DNA of 64,000 nucleotides from Streptomyces antibioticus (GTDB lineage Bacteria > Actinomycetota > Actinomycetes > Streptomycetales > Streptomycetaceae). Below are positions 8,316 to 18,008 of this stretch, in pieces. A program made the position numbers and the translations under genes. Numbering within the stretch: the stretch's first letter is position 1; each line of letters begins with the position of its first letter. Where the stretch lies: the NCBI RefSeq assembly GCF_002019855.1, contig NZ_CM007717.1, forward strand, positions 2,229,198 through 2,293,197, in the 5' to 3' direction. A model generated the notes under the pieces. It saw nothing but the letters and a program-made list of their open reading frames with translations, was not told the origin of the DNA and made no database searches.

Positions 8316-9078
8316 CGACCGGCTCCCCCGCCTGGCCGAAGGCCGCGACGAGCCCGTCGATCGCCGGACCGAGATAGCCCCGGGCCAGCCCGGCCCTGCG
8401 TTCGGTCCAGTTCGCCTCGGGCGCCGCGTGCCTGTCGTGGTAGCGGCGCCGGGTGATGTCCTCGACCAGTTCGGTGGGCGCGCCTAGGCCCGGCAGCAGG
8501 TCCAGTGCCTCGCGCTTGGAGATCAGCCGGCCGTCCCGCAGGGTGGCGGTGGCGCGGGCGAAGGTGAGCAGGCCCAGGTCGACCCAGACGTCCTGCCGCC
8601 ACAGCGCCGGCCGGCCCACATGGGGCCGCCAGAACTCCCGCTGGTCGCGGACGACGAAGGCGCGGAGTTCACCGTCCGGCACCGGCGGCAGAACGGCACG
8701 CGGCGACCTGCCGTGCAGCACCCGGCCGAAGTCGTGCAGTTCGCGTCGGGTCACGGGGGTGACCGGCCGCCGGAACAGTTCGCCGTGCGCCCAGGTGAGG
8801 TGGCGCCGCTCCGGACCGGCCGCCCTGTCGGGGGTGAGGTAGGTGCAGTGCAGCAGCGGGGCGAGCGGTTCGCCGCGGAGGCGGGCGTGCAGCCGGGCCA
8901 GGGACCACACCGTGCCTGGGGTGACGGGCCCCGGCAGGACCGCGACCAGGTCCAGATCGCTGCGGCCCTCCCGGTAGTCGCCCCCGGCGAGCGACCCGTG
9001 GGCCCAGACGGCGGCGGGGTCCAGCTCCGCGAGTCCGGCGAGGAACCGGTCGAGCAAGGCGTCCGTACGGCGTGTCAT
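8275..9078 (-). CDS. Nucleotidyltransferase-domain protein with an amidohydrolase-type C-terminal tail
   Basis: 267 residues. The N-terminus has the polymerase-beta nucleotidyltransferase motif GSLAGGDY...SDLDL (about residues 27-43), which holds the two metal-binding aspartates of aminoglycoside adenylyltransferase-like enzymes. The rest is helical and without a clear match. The last 11 residues (SGDARRVYGLE) are almost the same as the end of the neighbouring amidohydrolase, and the DNA is a 41-bp near-identical copy. ATG 9078 follows the amidohydrolase stop by 18 bases. The target, drug or protein, cannot be told from sequence. Confidence 0.75.
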   Translation of the reverse strand: MTRRTDALLDRFLAGLAELDPAAVWAHGSLAGGDYREGRSDLDLVAVLPGPVTPGTVWSLARLHARLRGEPLAPLLHCTYLTPDRAAGPERRHLTWAHGELFRRPVTPVTRRELHDFGRVLHGRSPRAVLPPVPDGELRAFVVRDQREFWRPHVGRPALWRQDVWVDLGLLTFARATATLRDGRLISKREALDLLPGLGAPTELVEDITRRRYHDRHAAPEANWTERRAGLARGYLGPAIDGLVAAFGQAGEPVVASGDARRVYGLE

Positions 9079-9096
9079 GCGCCCAGTCTCGCGACC

Positions 9097-9137
9097 TCAC
9101 TCCAGCCCGTACACCCGCCGCGCGTTCCCCGAGGCGA
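9097..9137. repeat. 41-bp direct repeat, copy 2 (3' end of amidohydrolase gene)
   Basis: Partner of 8275-8315. It encodes SGNARRVYGLE, which is a normal ending for amidohydrolase-family proteins (GNAxRLYGL is common there), so this is probably the donor copy. Confidence 0.9.
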
Positions 9138-10203
9138 TCAGGGTCGCCACGCGCTGGGCGTCCGGGCGGGACCAGGCGCCCTCGGTGACCCAGGCGCCCA
9201 GGACCTGGGTCAGGGCCTCGCGGAAGAGACGGGCGCCGACCACGTGGAGTTCGGGCAGGCGCTGGCCGCCGCTGGAGAAGAGGATCTTGCCGAAGGGGGC
9301 CAGTTCCAGGGTCTCCGCGAGGACGGTCGCGGCCCGGGCGCCGGTGCGCACCAGGGCGGCGCCCGAGTCGGCGTACACATGCGGGAAGACGCCCGCGAGA
9401 TGGGCGGCGTGCCGGTGGTAGGGGTAGGCGTGCAGCAGCACGAGGTCCGTGCCGAGGCCGGCCGTGGCCCGGACGAAGTCCGTCAGCAGCACGGGGTCGG
9501 TGCGGTCGATGCGCGCGCCGGTCTCGCCGAGCCCCGCGTGCAGTTGGAGCGGCAGCCCGGAGGCGACGGCGATCCACAACAGATGCCGTAGCAGCACCGG
9601 GTCGGTCAGCTCGTCGCCGACCCGGCGGGCGGCCAGCCAGCGGCCCGCCGCGCCCCGCACCTCCCCCGGGCCCGGCGGTTCGGGCGCGAGGGCGAGGCCG
9701 TGGCGCACCCCCGCCACCGAGGTGAAGGCGACCGCGCTCGCGGCGGCCCCGTGGACCGACTCGGCGAGGTTGGCGAGGAAGGACTCGACGGTGCCGGAGG
9801 TGTCGGCGACCTGCTCGGCGAGGAGTTCCAGGCGGACGATCTCGCGGGCCTCGGCGTCCCCGGCGGACGCCAGTTCGCCGGGCCCGGTGAGGTCGCCGGG
9901 CAGCCCGGTGTCGACGAGGTAGGTGGTGATGCCGCTGCCGCGCAGCAGCCGGCGGCCCGATTCCAGTACGCCGAGTTCACGGCGGCGGGCGAGATAACCG
10001 GCGGGCGGGCAGTGCGGTTCCAGGCCGAGCAGCGGGGGGCACCAACGGCGTACCGCGAAACCGGTCTGGGTGTCGAAGAGGGTGGTGCCCGGGGCGGGCG
10101 GGCCCTCGGTACGGGCGAGCTGGGCCTCGAAGGTGCCGAGACCCAGCTCCGTTCGCAGGACGCCGTGGCAGTACTGGTCCACCAGGGACGGCGTTTCGAT
10201 CAT
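9097..10203 (-). CDS. Amidohydrolase family protein (amidohydrolase-2/FluG-like)
   Basis: 368-residue TIM-barrel metal hydrolase. Visible family features are the N-terminal VDQYCHG (replacing the usual DxHxH), LHAGLGE and LHAYPYHRHAAHL at the C-terminal ends of barrel strands, YADSGA, FSSGGQRLPEL and the ending GNARRVYGL. The FluG N-terminal domain and actinobacterial relatives share LHAG and SSGG stretches. I chose ATG 10203 because GGGAG lies 5 bases before it; GTG two codons upstream has no spacing to that site. The substrate is unknown. Its stop is 18 bases before the nucleotidyltransferase start, so the two are likely one transcript. Confidence 0.8.
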   Translation of the reverse strand: MIETPSLVDQYCHGVLRTELGLGTFEAQLARTEGPPAPGTTLFDTQTGFAVRRWCPPLLGLEPHCPPAGYLARRRELGVLESGRRLLRGSGITTYLVDTGLPGDLTGPGELASAGDAEAREIVRLELLAEQVADTSGTVESFLANLAESVHGAAASAVAFTSVAGVRHGLALAPEPPGPGEVRGAAGRWLAARRVGDELTDPVLLRHLLWIAVASGLPLQLHAGLGETGARIDRTDPVLLTDFVRATAGLGTDLVLLHAYPYHRHAAHLAGVFPHVYADSGAALVRTGARAATVLAETLELAPFGKILFSSGGQRLPELHVVGARLFREALTQVLGAWVTEGAWSRPDAQRVATLIASGNARRVYGLE

Positions 10204-10272
10204 CGGCACTCCCGTGAGGCGGACCGCGTACTCCTGAAGGTCCTAACGGGTGAACCGGGTGTCAGGTGTTGC

Positions 10273-10617
10273 TCAGGTGTCGCTCGGGGGGTTCTTCGGG
10301 CCGCCGACCTGGATCCCGGCCATCCGGCTCCACTCGTACGGTCCCGTGGTCACCTTGGCCGCGAACTCGCCGTCGAACTCGTCGTGGACCGTGATCCCGG
10401 CCTTCTCCACGGCCCGGTTCGCGATCTCGACGGAAGGGGCCACCAGGTCGCCCCAGCCGCCGTCCTCGCCGACGAGCACGATCCGGGCGCCGCGCTCCCC
10501 GATGTACGCGACCTGGCCCTCGGCCCCGCCGTGCTCGCGGGAGAAGGCGCTGATCTGCTTGGCGAGCCGGGCGACCCGGCGCTCGTCCTTCGCGTCAACC
10601 TGCTGCGTGTCTGCCAT
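10273..10617 (-). CDS. Conserved small protein of unknown function
   Basis: 114-residue soluble, acidic protein starting MADTQQVDAKDERR and ending GPKNPPSDT. No signal peptide, membrane segment or catalytic motif is visible. The middle (GERGARIVLVGEDGGWGDLVAPS) looks like a compact alpha/beta unit. I do not recognise the family, but the codon use and position between ctaB and the amidohydrolase support a real gene. A strong hairpin separates it from ctaB upstream, so it has its own promoter. Confidence 0.75.
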   Translation of the reverse strand: MADTQQVDAKDERRVARLAKQISAFSREHGGAEGQVAYIGERGARIVLVGEDGGWGDLVAPSVEIANRAVEKAGITVHDEFDGEFAAKVTTGPYEWSRMAGIQVGGPKNPPSDT

Positions 10618-10650
10618 GGTCAGGATGCTACCGACGGGTAGATCGAACGG

Positions 10651-10694
10651 CGACGGCCGGGGTGCGTGGCCTTGCCCACGCACCCCGGCCGTCG
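10651..10694 (-). terminator. Hairpin terminator after ctaB
   Basis: Arms 10651-10669 and 10676-10694 form a perfect 19-bp stem with a 6-base loop. It lies just downstream of the ctaB stop on the minus strand. There is no T tract, as is usual in Streptomyces. Confidence 0.8.
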
Positions 10695-10711
10695 CACGGA
10701 TCCGGGAAGGG

Positions 10712-11659
10712 CTACCGCAGGAAGGGGTCCACCGCGACCGCCACGAACAGCAGCGACACATAGGTGATGGACCAGTGGAACAGCCGCATCTCCTTCAGCT
10801 TGCCGCCCGTGACCTCGGCCTTCGCCCGGCCGTGCAGCGCGTGCGCCTCCCACAGCCACCAGCCGCCCGCCACCAGCGCGACCGCCGTGTAGAACCAGCC
10901 GGTGTAGCCCAGCGGGGTGAGCAGCAGCGAGACGGCGACCATCACCCAGCTATAAAGGACGATCTGCTTGGCGACCGTCTTGTTGGAGGCGATGACCGGC
11001 AGCATCGGCACGCCCACGCGCGCGTAGTCGTCCTTGACCTTCATGGACAGCGGCCAGTAGTGCGGCGGCGTCCAGAAGAACATGACGAGGAAGAGGACGA
11101 CCGGGGCCCAGGACAGGGAGTTCGTCACCGCGGACCAGCCGATGAGGACCGGCATGCAGCCGGCGATCCCGCCCCACACGATGTTCTGCGAGGTACGGCG
11201 CTTGAGGATCATCGTGTAGACGACGACGTAGAAGAGCAGCGCGCCGAGGGCGAGCCAGGCGGACAGCCAGTTGACGGTCAGTCCGAACAGCAGTGTGGAG
11301 ACCACCGCGAGGGTGATGCCGAAGGCGAGACATTCACGCGGGCTCACCATCCCGGTCACCAGCGGGCGCTGCGAGGTGCGGTCCATCAGCGCGTCGATGT
11401 CGCGGTCGATGTACATGTTCAGCGCGTTGGCGCCGCCCGCGGAGAGATAGCCGCCGAGGCAGGTCAGGAGGACCAGGCCGAGGTCGGGGACACCCTGCTG
11501 CGCCAGGAACATCACCGGAACGGTGGTGATCAGCAGCAGCTCGATGATCCGCGGCTTGGTCAGCGCCACGAACGCCTTGACCCGGGCCCCGAACGGCCGC
11601 CGGCTCGGGCTCTGGCTCGTCCCGATCATCCCTACTGGACGGGATTCAACGGCCGTCAC
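10712..11659 (-). CDS. ctaB: Protoheme IX farnesyltransferase (heme O synthase)
   Basis: UbiA-family membrane prenyltransferase that adds farnesyl to heme B, giving heme O for CtaA. The 315 residues hold about nine membrane segments, with the first aspartate-rich motif [15 protein letters not shown] and the second region [19 protein letters not shown] at 11659 is preceded by AGGGG at 5-base spacing and adds an N-terminus of normal length; ATG 11629 is a shorter alternative. A perfect 19-bp hairpin follows the stop. It is divergent from tkt across a 450-bp spacer. Confidence 0.95.
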   Translation of the reverse strand: MTAVESRPVGMIGTSQSPSRRPFGARVKAFVALTKPRIIELLLITTVPVMFLAQQGVPDLGLVLLTCLGGYLSAGGANALNMYIDRDIDALMDRTSQRPLVTGMVSPRECLAFGITLAVVSTLLFGLTVNWLSAWLALGALLFYVVVYTMILKRRTSQNIVWGGIAGCMPVLIGWSAVTNSLSWAPVVLFLVMFFWTPPHYWPLSMKVKDDYARVGVPMLPVIASNKTVAKQIVLYSWVMVAVSLLLTPLGYTGWFYTAVALVAGGWWLWEAHALHGRAKAEVTGGKLKEMRLFHWSITYVSLLFVAVAVDPFLR

Positions 11660-12112
11660 GCACACCCCTGACAGAGACTCCCAGCGAGCCTCCCCATGTG
11701 AATAGGGGGTAAAGGCCCGCGCGTACCACGCCACTGTAGACGTTGCCCACACCCCGGCCTTCGCGGGGGTGGGGTCGTGTTGGAAGGGGGTGTCCGGCGG
11801 CCCCTTCGAGCCATGATCGACAGGTGGTCGGAGGCCCGCTCAGATGTCCGCTCAGGGGGCCGCTCAAAGGTCGTACAGAAACTCGATTGAGCAGTCAGAT
11901 GAGCGGCTCCGTATTCATGTGCCGAATGCGGAACGTGCCAGTCGGGAGGCGGATCCCAGCCCGGCCCGGCAGTCTGGAATGACTCGAAAAAACGCACGTC
12001 TTCGCAGGGGTAGGCTCGACAGCGGCCGGTGGACATCCAGTGCATCGGCAGCCGGTGGGCGCGCGCCCTCAGCAGCCGGTATTCGACATGTGGAGAGGAG
12101 CCCTGACCCAGG
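11660..12112. other. Divergent ctaB/tkt spacer, no gene seen
   Basis: 453 bp without a supportable coding region. It must hold the promoters of ctaB and tkt. A weak candidate for tkt is TTGAGC (11887-11892) and TATTCA (11912-11917) with 19-base spacing; another -10-like TAGGCT lies at 12011-12016. A GGAGAGGAG stretch precedes the tkt start by about 12 bases. None of these is strong. Confidence 0.5.
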
Positions 12113-14200
12113 GTGAGCACCAAGCCGACCACCACAGACCTCGAGTGGACCGAGTTGGACCAGCGGGCCGTGGACACCGCACGCGTTCTGGCCGCCGACG
12201 CCGTACAGAAGGTCGGCAACGGCCATCCCGGTACGGCGATGAGCCTGGCCCCCGCCGCGTACACCCTCTTCCAGAAGGTGATGCGGCACGACCCGGCCGA
12301 CGCCGACTGGGTGGGCCGCGACCGCTTCGTGCTGTCCGCGGGCCATTCGTCCCTCACTCTTTACACCCAGCTCTACCTGGCCGGCTTCGGCCTGGAGCTG
12401 GACGACCTGAAGTCGTTCCGCACCTGGGGTTCGAAGACCCCGGGCCACCCCGAGTACGGGCACACCGTGGGCGTGGAGACGACGACCGGCCCGCTGGGCC
12501 AGGGTGTCGCCAACGCCGTCGGCATGGCGATGGCCGCCCGCTACGAGCGCGGTCTGTTCGACCCGGAGGCCCCGCAGGGCGAGTCGCCCTTCGACCACTT
12601 CATCTACGTCATCGCCGGTGACGGCTGCCTCCAGGAGGGCATCTCCGCGGAGGCGTCCTCGATGGCCGGCCACCAGGAGCTGGGCAACCTCATCCTGCTG
12701 TGGGACGACAACCACATCTCGATCGAGGGCGACACGGAGACGGCCGTCTCCGAGGACACCGTCAAGCGGTACGAGGCGTACGGCTGGCATGTGCAGCGGG
12801 TCGCCCCGAAGCCGGACGGCGACCTCGACCCGCACGCGCTGTACGACGCGATCGAGGCCGCGAAGCTGGTGACGGACAAGCCGTCCTTCATCGCGATGCG
12901 CTCGATCATCGCCTGGCCCGCCCCGAACGCGCAGAACACCGAGGCCGCCCACGGCTCGGCGCTCGGCGACGACGAGGTGGCCGCCACCAAGCGCGTCCTC
13001 GGCTTCGACCCGGAGCTGACCTTCGAGGTCACCGACGAGGTCATCAACCACACCCGCGGCGCCCTGGAGCGCGGCGCGCAGGCGAAGGCCGAGTGGGAGA
13101 AGTCCTACCAGCTCTGGCGGGACAACAACCCCGAGCGCGCCGCCGAGTACGACCGCATCGCCGCGACCGAGCTGCCGGCCGGCTGGGAGGAGAAGCTCCC
13201 GGTCTTCGAGCCCGGCAAGGGTGTCGCCACCCGCGCCGCGTCCGGCAAGGTGCTCCAGGCGCTCGGCGCGGTCATCCCGGAGCTGTGGGGCGGCTCGGCC
13301 GACCTGGCCGGTTCCAACAACACGACGATCGACAAGACGTCGTCGTTCCTCCCGGCGGACAACCCGCTGCCGGAGGCGGACCCGTACGGCCGCACGATCC
13401 ACTTCGGCATCCGCGAGCACTCCATGGCCGCGGAGATGAACGGCATCGCGCTGCACGGCAACACCCGTATCTACGGCGGCACGTTCCTCGTGTTCTCCGA
13501 CTACATGCGCAACTCCGTGCGGCTGTCGGCGCTGATGCACCTGCCGGTGACGTACGTGTGGACGCACGACTCCATCGGCCTCGGCGAGGACGGCCCGACG
13601 CACCAGCCGGTCGAGCACCTCGCGTCGCTGCGCGCGATCCCCGGCCTCAACGTGGTCCGCCCGGCGGACGCCAACGAGACCGCGATCGCCTGGCGCGAGA
13701 TCCTGCGCCGCTACACCAAGGTCTTCGGCGAGGGCGCCCCGCACGGTCTGGCGCTGACCCGCCAGGGCGTGCCGACGTACGAGCCCAACGAGGACGCGGC
13801 CAAGGGCGGCTATGTGCTGTTCGAGGCGTCCACGGGCACGCCCGAGGTCATCCTGATCGCGACCGGCTCCGAGGTGCACGTCGCCGTCGAGGCGCGTGAG
13901 CTGCTGGAGGCCGACGGGGTGCCGACGCGCGTCGTGTCCATGCCGTCGGTGGAGTGGTTCGAGGAGCAGGACCAGGGGTACCGGGACAGCGTCCTGCCGC
14001 CGTCGGTGCGGGCCCGGGTCTCGGTCGAGGCCGGTATCGGTCTGACCTGGCACAAGTACGTCGGGGACGCCGGACGCATCGTTTCCCTGGAGCACTTCGG
14101 TGCCTCCGCGGACGGCAAGGTCCTGTTCCAGGAGTACGGCTTCACCGCGGAGAACGTGGCCGCGCAGGCCCGGGAATCCCTCGCCGCGGCTCGGCGCTGA
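12113..14200 (+). CDS. tkt: Transketolase
   Basis: TPP enzyme of the non-oxidative pentose phosphate pathway, moving two-carbon units between xylulose 5-phosphate and ribose 5-phosphate or erythrose 4-phosphate. The 695-residue product has [13 protein letters not shown] at the N-terminus, the TPP/Mg motif GDGCLQEG...LWDDN near residues 170-200, [18 protein letters not shown] and the phosphate-binding C-terminal domain. Start is GTG at 12113. It heads the tkt-tal-zwf-opcA-pgl operon; the next gene follows after 34 bases. Confidence 0.96.
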   Translation: MSTKPTTTDLEWTELDQRAVDTARVLAADAVQKVGNGHPGTAMSLAPAAYTLFQKVMRHDPADADWVGRDRFVLSAGHSSLTLYTQLYLAGFGLELDDLKSFRTWGSKTPGHPEYGHTVGVETTTGPLGQGVANAVGMAMAARYERGLFDPEAPQGESPFDHFIYVIAGDGCLQEGISAEASSMAGHQELGNLILLWDDNHISIEGDTETAVSEDTVKRYEAYGWHVQRVAPKPDGDLDPHALYDAIEAAKLVTDKPSFIAMRSIIAWPAPNAQNTEAAHGSALGDDEVAATKRVLGFDPELTFEVTDEVINHTRGALERGAQAKAEWEKSYQLWRDNNPERAAEYDRIAATELPAGWEEKLPVFEPGKGVATRAASGKVLQALGAVIPELWGGSADLAGSNNTTIDKTSSFLPADNPLPEADPYGRTIHFGIREHSMAAEMNGIALHGNTRIYGGTFLVFSDYMRNSVRLSALMHLPVTYVWTHDSIGLGEDGPTHQPVEHLASLRAIPGLNVVRPADANETAIAWREILRRYTKVFGEGAPHGLALTRQGVPTYEPNEDAAKGGYVLFEASTGTPEVILIATGSEVHVAVEARELLEADGVPTRVVSMPSVEWFEEQDQGYRDSVLPPSVRARVSVEAGIGLTWHKYVGDAGRIVSLEHFGASADGKVLFQEYGFTAENVAAQARESLAAARR

Positions 14201-14234
14201 CGCTCACACACGACACGTAGGAGATGCAATTTCC

Positions 14235-15353
14235 ATGACAGACGCACTGAAGCGCCTCTCCGAAGAAGGCGTCGCGATCTGGCTGGACGACCTGTCGCGC
14301 AAGCGGATCACCTCGGGCAACCTCGCCGAGCTGATCGACCAGCAGCACGTCGTGGGCGTCACCACCAACCCGTCGATCTTCCAGAAGGCGATCTCCCAGG
14401 GCGACGGCTACGACCGGCAGCTCGCGGACCTCGCCGCCCGCAAGGTGACCGTCGAAGAGGCCATCCGCATGATCACGACGGCGGACGTCCGGGACGCCGC
14501 CGACATCCTGCGCCCGGTCTTCGACGCCACCGACGGCCAGGACGGCCGGGTGTCGATCGAGGTCGACCCGCGGCTCGCCCACAACACCCGGGCCACGGTC
14601 GCCGAGGCCAAGCAGCTCGCCTGGCTGGTCGACCGCCCCAACACCCTGATCAAGATCCCGGCCACCAAGGCGGGTCTGCCGGCGATCACCGAGGTCATCG
14701 GCAACGGCATCAGCGTCAACGTCACGCTGATCTTCTCGCTGGAGCGCTACCGCGAGGTCATGGACGCCTACCTGGCGGGCCTGGAGAAGGCCAAGGAGAA
14801 GGGCCTCGACCTCTCGCTGATCCACTCGGTCGCGTCCTTCTTCGTGTCCCGCGTGGACACCGAGATCGACAAGCGCCTCGACGCGCTGGGCACCGACGAG
14901 GCCAAGGCGGCGCGCGGCAAGGCCGCCCTCGCCAACGCCCGGCTCGCCTACCAGGCGTACGAGGAGGTCTTCTCGGGTCCCCGCTGGACCGCGCTGGAGA
15001 AGGCCGGCGCCAACCGGCAGCGTCCGCTGTGGGCCTCCACCGGTGTGAAGGACCCGGCGTACAAGGACACCCTGTACGTGGACGACCTGGTCGCCCCGAA
15101 CACGGTGAACACCATGCCGGAGGCGACCCTGTTCGCCACCGAGGACCACGGGCAGATCACCGGCAACACCGTCGCCGGGACGTACGAGCAGGCCCGCGCC
15201 GAACTCGACGCGGTCGAGAAGCTCGGCATCTCGTACGACGACGTGGTGCAGCTCCTGGAGGACGAGGGCGTCGAGAAGTTCGAGGCGTCCTGGAACGACC
15301 TGCTCAAGTCGACCGAGGCGGAGCTGGAGCGCCTCGCCCCCTCGGAGGGCTGA
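14235..15353 (+). CDS. tal: Transaldolase
   Basis: Moves dihydroxyacetone units between sedoheptulose 7-phosphate and glyceraldehyde 3-phosphate. The 372-residue product is the long actinobacterial type. [14 protein letters not shown] near the N-terminus and the Schiff-base lysine motif [14 protein letters not shown] (about residue 140) are visible. ATG 14235 was chosen as the first codon of the conserved N-terminus [12 protein letters not shown], with GGAG 11 bases upstream. zwf starts only 4 bases after the stop. Confidence 0.96.
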   Translation: MTDALKRLSEEGVAIWLDDLSRKRITSGNLAELIDQQHVVGVTTNPSIFQKAISQGDGYDRQLADLAARKVTVEEAIRMITTADVRDAADILRPVFDATDGQDGRVSIEVDPRLAHNTRATVAEAKQLAWLVDRPNTLIKIPATKAGLPAITEVIGNGISVNVTLIFSLERYREVMDAYLAGLEKAKEKGLDLSLIHSVASFFVSRVDTEIDKRLDALGTDEAKAARGKAALANARLAYQAYEEVFSGPRWTALEKAGANRQRPLWASTGVKDPAYKDTLYVDDLVAPNTVNTMPEATLFATEDHGQITGNTVAGTYEQARAELDAVEKLGISYDDVVQLLEDEGVEKFEASWNDLLKSTEAELERLAPSEG

Positions 15354-15357
15354 GATC

Positions 15358-16881
15358 TTGTCAAGCAGCAATCCGCTGCGTGACCCCGCAGACCGACGGC
15401 TCCCGCGTATCGCGGGGCCGTCGGGCCTGGTCATCTTCGGCGTCACGGGCGATTTGTCCCGGAAGAAGCTCATGCCCGCCGTCTACGACCTCGCCAACCG
15501 GGGTCTGCTGCCGCCGGGCTTCTCACTGGTCGGCTTCGCCCGCCGCGAATGGGCGCACGAGGACTTCGCGCAGGAGGTCCACGACGCGGTCAAGGAGCAC
15601 GCGCGCACGCCCTTCCGCGAGGAGGTCTGGCAGCAGCTCATCCAGGGCATGCGCTTCGTGCAGGGCACCTTCGACGACGACGAGGCGTTCGAGCGGCTGC
15701 GCTCCACGATCCAGGAACTGGACAAGGCGCAGGGCACGGGCGGCAACTTCGCCTTCTACCTGTCGGTGCCGCCGCGGTCCTTCCCCGTCGTCATCCAGCA
15801 GCTCAAGAAGCACGGCCTGGCCGACCAGACGAAGGACTCCTGGCGCCGCGCCGTCATCGAGAAGCCCTTCGGCCACGACCTGGAGTCGGCCAAGGAGCTG
15901 AACCAGGTGGTCCACGAGGTCTTCGCCCCGGACCAGGTCTTCCGCATCGACCACTATCTGGGCAAGGAGACGGTCCAGAACATCCTGGCGCTGCGCTTCG
16001 CCAACACCATGTTCGAGCCGATCTGGAACCGGTCCTTCGTGGACCACGTGCAGATCACCATGGCCGAGGACATCGGCATCGGCGGCCGCGCCGGCTACTA
16101 CGACGGCATCGGCGCCGCCCGTGACGTCATCCAGAACCACCTGCTCCAGCTCATGGCGCTCACCGCCATGGAGGAGCCCGCCTCCTTCGACGCGGACGCG
16201 CTGGCCGCCGAGAAGACCAAGGTGCTCGGCGCGGTCCGGCTGCCGAAGGACCTGGGCCGCGACACCGTGCGCGCCCAGTACGCGGCCGGCTGGCAGGGCG
16301 GCGAGAAGGCCGTCGGCTACCTCGAAGAGGACGGCATCGACCCGCAGTCCAAGACCGACACCTACGCGGCCATCAAGGTGGAGGTCGACAACCGCCGCTG
16401 GGCGGGCGTCCCCTTCTATCTGCGCACCGGCAAGCGGCTGGGCCGCCGGGTCACCGAGATCGCGGTGGTCTTCCAGCGGGCCCCGCACTCCCCCTTCGAC
16501 CACACGGCGACGGAGGAGCTGGGCAAGAACGCCATCGTCATCCGGGTCCAGCCCGACGAGGGCGTGACGGTCCGCTTCGGCTCCAAGGTGCCGGGCACCT
16601 CGATGGAGATCCGGGACGTGTCCATGGACTTCGCCTACGGCGAGTCCTTCACGGAGTCCTCGCCCGAGGCGTACGAGCGCCTCATCCTCGATGTGCTGCT
16701 CGGCGACTCGAACCTCTTCCCGCGCACCGAGGAGGTCGAGCTGTCCTGGAAGATCCTCGACCCGATCGAGCGGTACTGGGACGCCCACGGCAGGCCCGCG
16801 CAGTACCCGGCCGGTACCTGGGGGCCCGTCGAGGCGGACGAGATGCTCGAACGAGACGGACGGAGCTGGCGCCGGCCATGA
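15358..16881 (+). CDS. zwf: Glucose-6-phosphate 1-dehydrogenase
   Basis: NADP-linked entry enzyme of the oxidative pentose phosphate pathway. 507 residues; the Rossmann motif GVTGDLSRKKLMPA is near residue 28 and the active-site motif RIDHYLGKE near 200. The start is TTG at 15358, four bases after the tal stop, with GGAGGG 8-13 bases upstream inside the tal end; no ATG or GTG lies close enough to keep the conserved N-terminus. The stop overlaps the opcA ATG. Confidence 0.97.
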   Translation: MSSSNPLRDPADRRLPRIAGPSGLVIFGVTGDLSRKKLMPAVYDLANRGLLPPGFSLVGFARREWAHEDFAQEVHDAVKEHARTPFREEVWQQLIQGMRFVQGTFDDDEAFERLRSTIQELDKAQGTGGNFAFYLSVPPRSFPVVIQQLKKHGLADQTKDSWRRAVIEKPFGHDLESAKELNQVVHEVFAPDQVFRIDHYLGKETVQNILALRFANTMFEPIWNRSFVDHVQITMAEDIGIGGRAGYYDGIGAARDVIQNHLLQLMALTAMEEPASFDADALAAEKTKVLGAVRLPKDLGRDTVRAQYAAGWQGGEKAVGYLEEDGIDPQSKTDTYAAIKVEVDNRRWAGVPFYLRTGKRLGRRVTEIAVVFQRAPHSPFDHTATEELGKNAIVIRVQPDEGVTVRFGSKVPGTSMEIRDVSMDFAYGESFTESSPEAYERLILDVLLGDSNLFPRTEEVELSWKILDPIERYWDAHGRPAQYPAGTWGPVEADEMLERDGRSWRRP

Positions 16882-18008
16882 AGATAGACCTGACGGACAC
16901 CACCGCCAGCAAGATCAACAAGGCGCTGGTCCAGGGCCGCCGGGCGATCGGCACCCCGGCCGTGGGCATGGTGCTGACGCTGGTCATCGTCACCGACGAG
17001 GAGAACGCGTACGACGCCCTCAAGGCGGCCGGCGACGCCTCGCGCGAGCACCCCTCGCGCACGCTCGTCGTCATCAAGCGCGTCTCCCGCTCCCCCCGCG
17101 ACCGCACCCAGTCCCGCCTGGACGCCGAGGTGCGGGTGGGCGCGGACGCGGGCACCGGCGAGACGGTCGTGCTGCGGCTGTACGGCGAGGTCGCCGACCA
17201 CGCCCAGTCGGTCGTGCTGCCGCTGCTGCTGCCGGACGCCCCGGTCGTCGTGTGGTGGCCGGTGAACGCGCCGCTGGACCCGGCCGCCGACCCGCTCGGC
17301 GCGCTCGCCCAGCGCCGGGTCACCGACACCTACGCCTCCGAGCAGCCGGTGCGGGAACTCGGCGCCCGCGCCGACACCTACGCGCCCGGCGACACGGATC
17401 TGTCGTGGACCCGGATCACGCCCTGGCGTTCGATGCTGGCGGCCGCCCTGGACCAGGTCACCTGCACGGTGAACTCGGTCGAGGTGGAGGGCGAGGAGTT
17501 CAACCCGAGCTGCGAGCTGTTGGCGATGTGGCTCGCGGACCGGCTCGCGGTGCCCGTCAAGCGGTCGCTGTCCGGCGGTCCGGGGCTCACGGCGGTGCGG
17601 ATGGCGACCGACGCCGGTCCGATCGTGCTGGACCGGGCCGACGGCTCGCTGGCCACGCTCTCCATCCAGGGCCAGCCCGACCGGGCGGTGGCGCTCAAGC
17701 GCCGCGACACGGCCGAGCTGATCGCGGAGGAACTGCGGCGGCTGGACCCGGACGACACGTACGCGTCGGCCCTGCGGTTCGGGGTGGCGCGGCTGAACGC
17801 GTCGACGGCGGTGGCGGAGGCCCGGGTGCAGAAGCCGGCGCCCGCCGCCCCGGACGAGAAGGGGGAGGGTGCCGTCGCCAAAGGAGAAGGGCCCGGCACC
17901 GGCGAAGGACCTGCGGAAGGTGCCGCACGGGAAGCGGCGCCGTCGGCACCGGTGACTCCGGCCTCAGCCCCGGCTCCGGCTCCCGTCAAGAAGGCGGCGG
18001 CGAAGTGA
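16878..18008 (+). CDS. opcA: Glucose-6-phosphate dehydrogenase assembly protein OpcA
   Basis: Required for full activity of the actinobacterial Zwf; OpcA binds and activates the enzyme. The first 300 residues are the conserved domain (MKIDLTDTTASKINKAL, then DAPVVVWWPVNAP and RITPWRSMLAAALDQ). From about residue 305 an Ala/Pro/Glu/Lys-rich tail of 70 residues ends in VKKAAAK; it is likely disordered. ATG overlaps the zwf stop (ATGA) and the opcA stop overlaps the pgl GTG, so zwf, opcA and pgl are translationally coupled. Confidence 0.96.
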   Translation: MKIDLTDTTASKINKALVQGRRAIGTPAVGMVLTLVIVTDEENAYDALKAAGDASREHPSRTLVVIKRVSRSPRDRTQSRLDAEVRVGADAGTGETVVLRLYGEVADHAQSVVLPLLLPDAPVVVWWPVNAPLDPAADPLGALAQRRVTDTYASEQPVRELGARADTYAPGDTDLSWTRITPWRSMLAAALDQVTCTVNSVEVEGEEFNPSCELLAMWLADRLAVPVKRSLSGGPGLTAVRMATDAGPIVLDRADGSLATLSIQGQPDRAVALKRRDTAELIAEELRRLDPDDTYASALRFGVARLNASTAVAEARVQKPAPAAPDEKGEGAVAKGEGPGTGEGPAEGAAREAAPSAPVTPASAPAPAPVKKAAAK

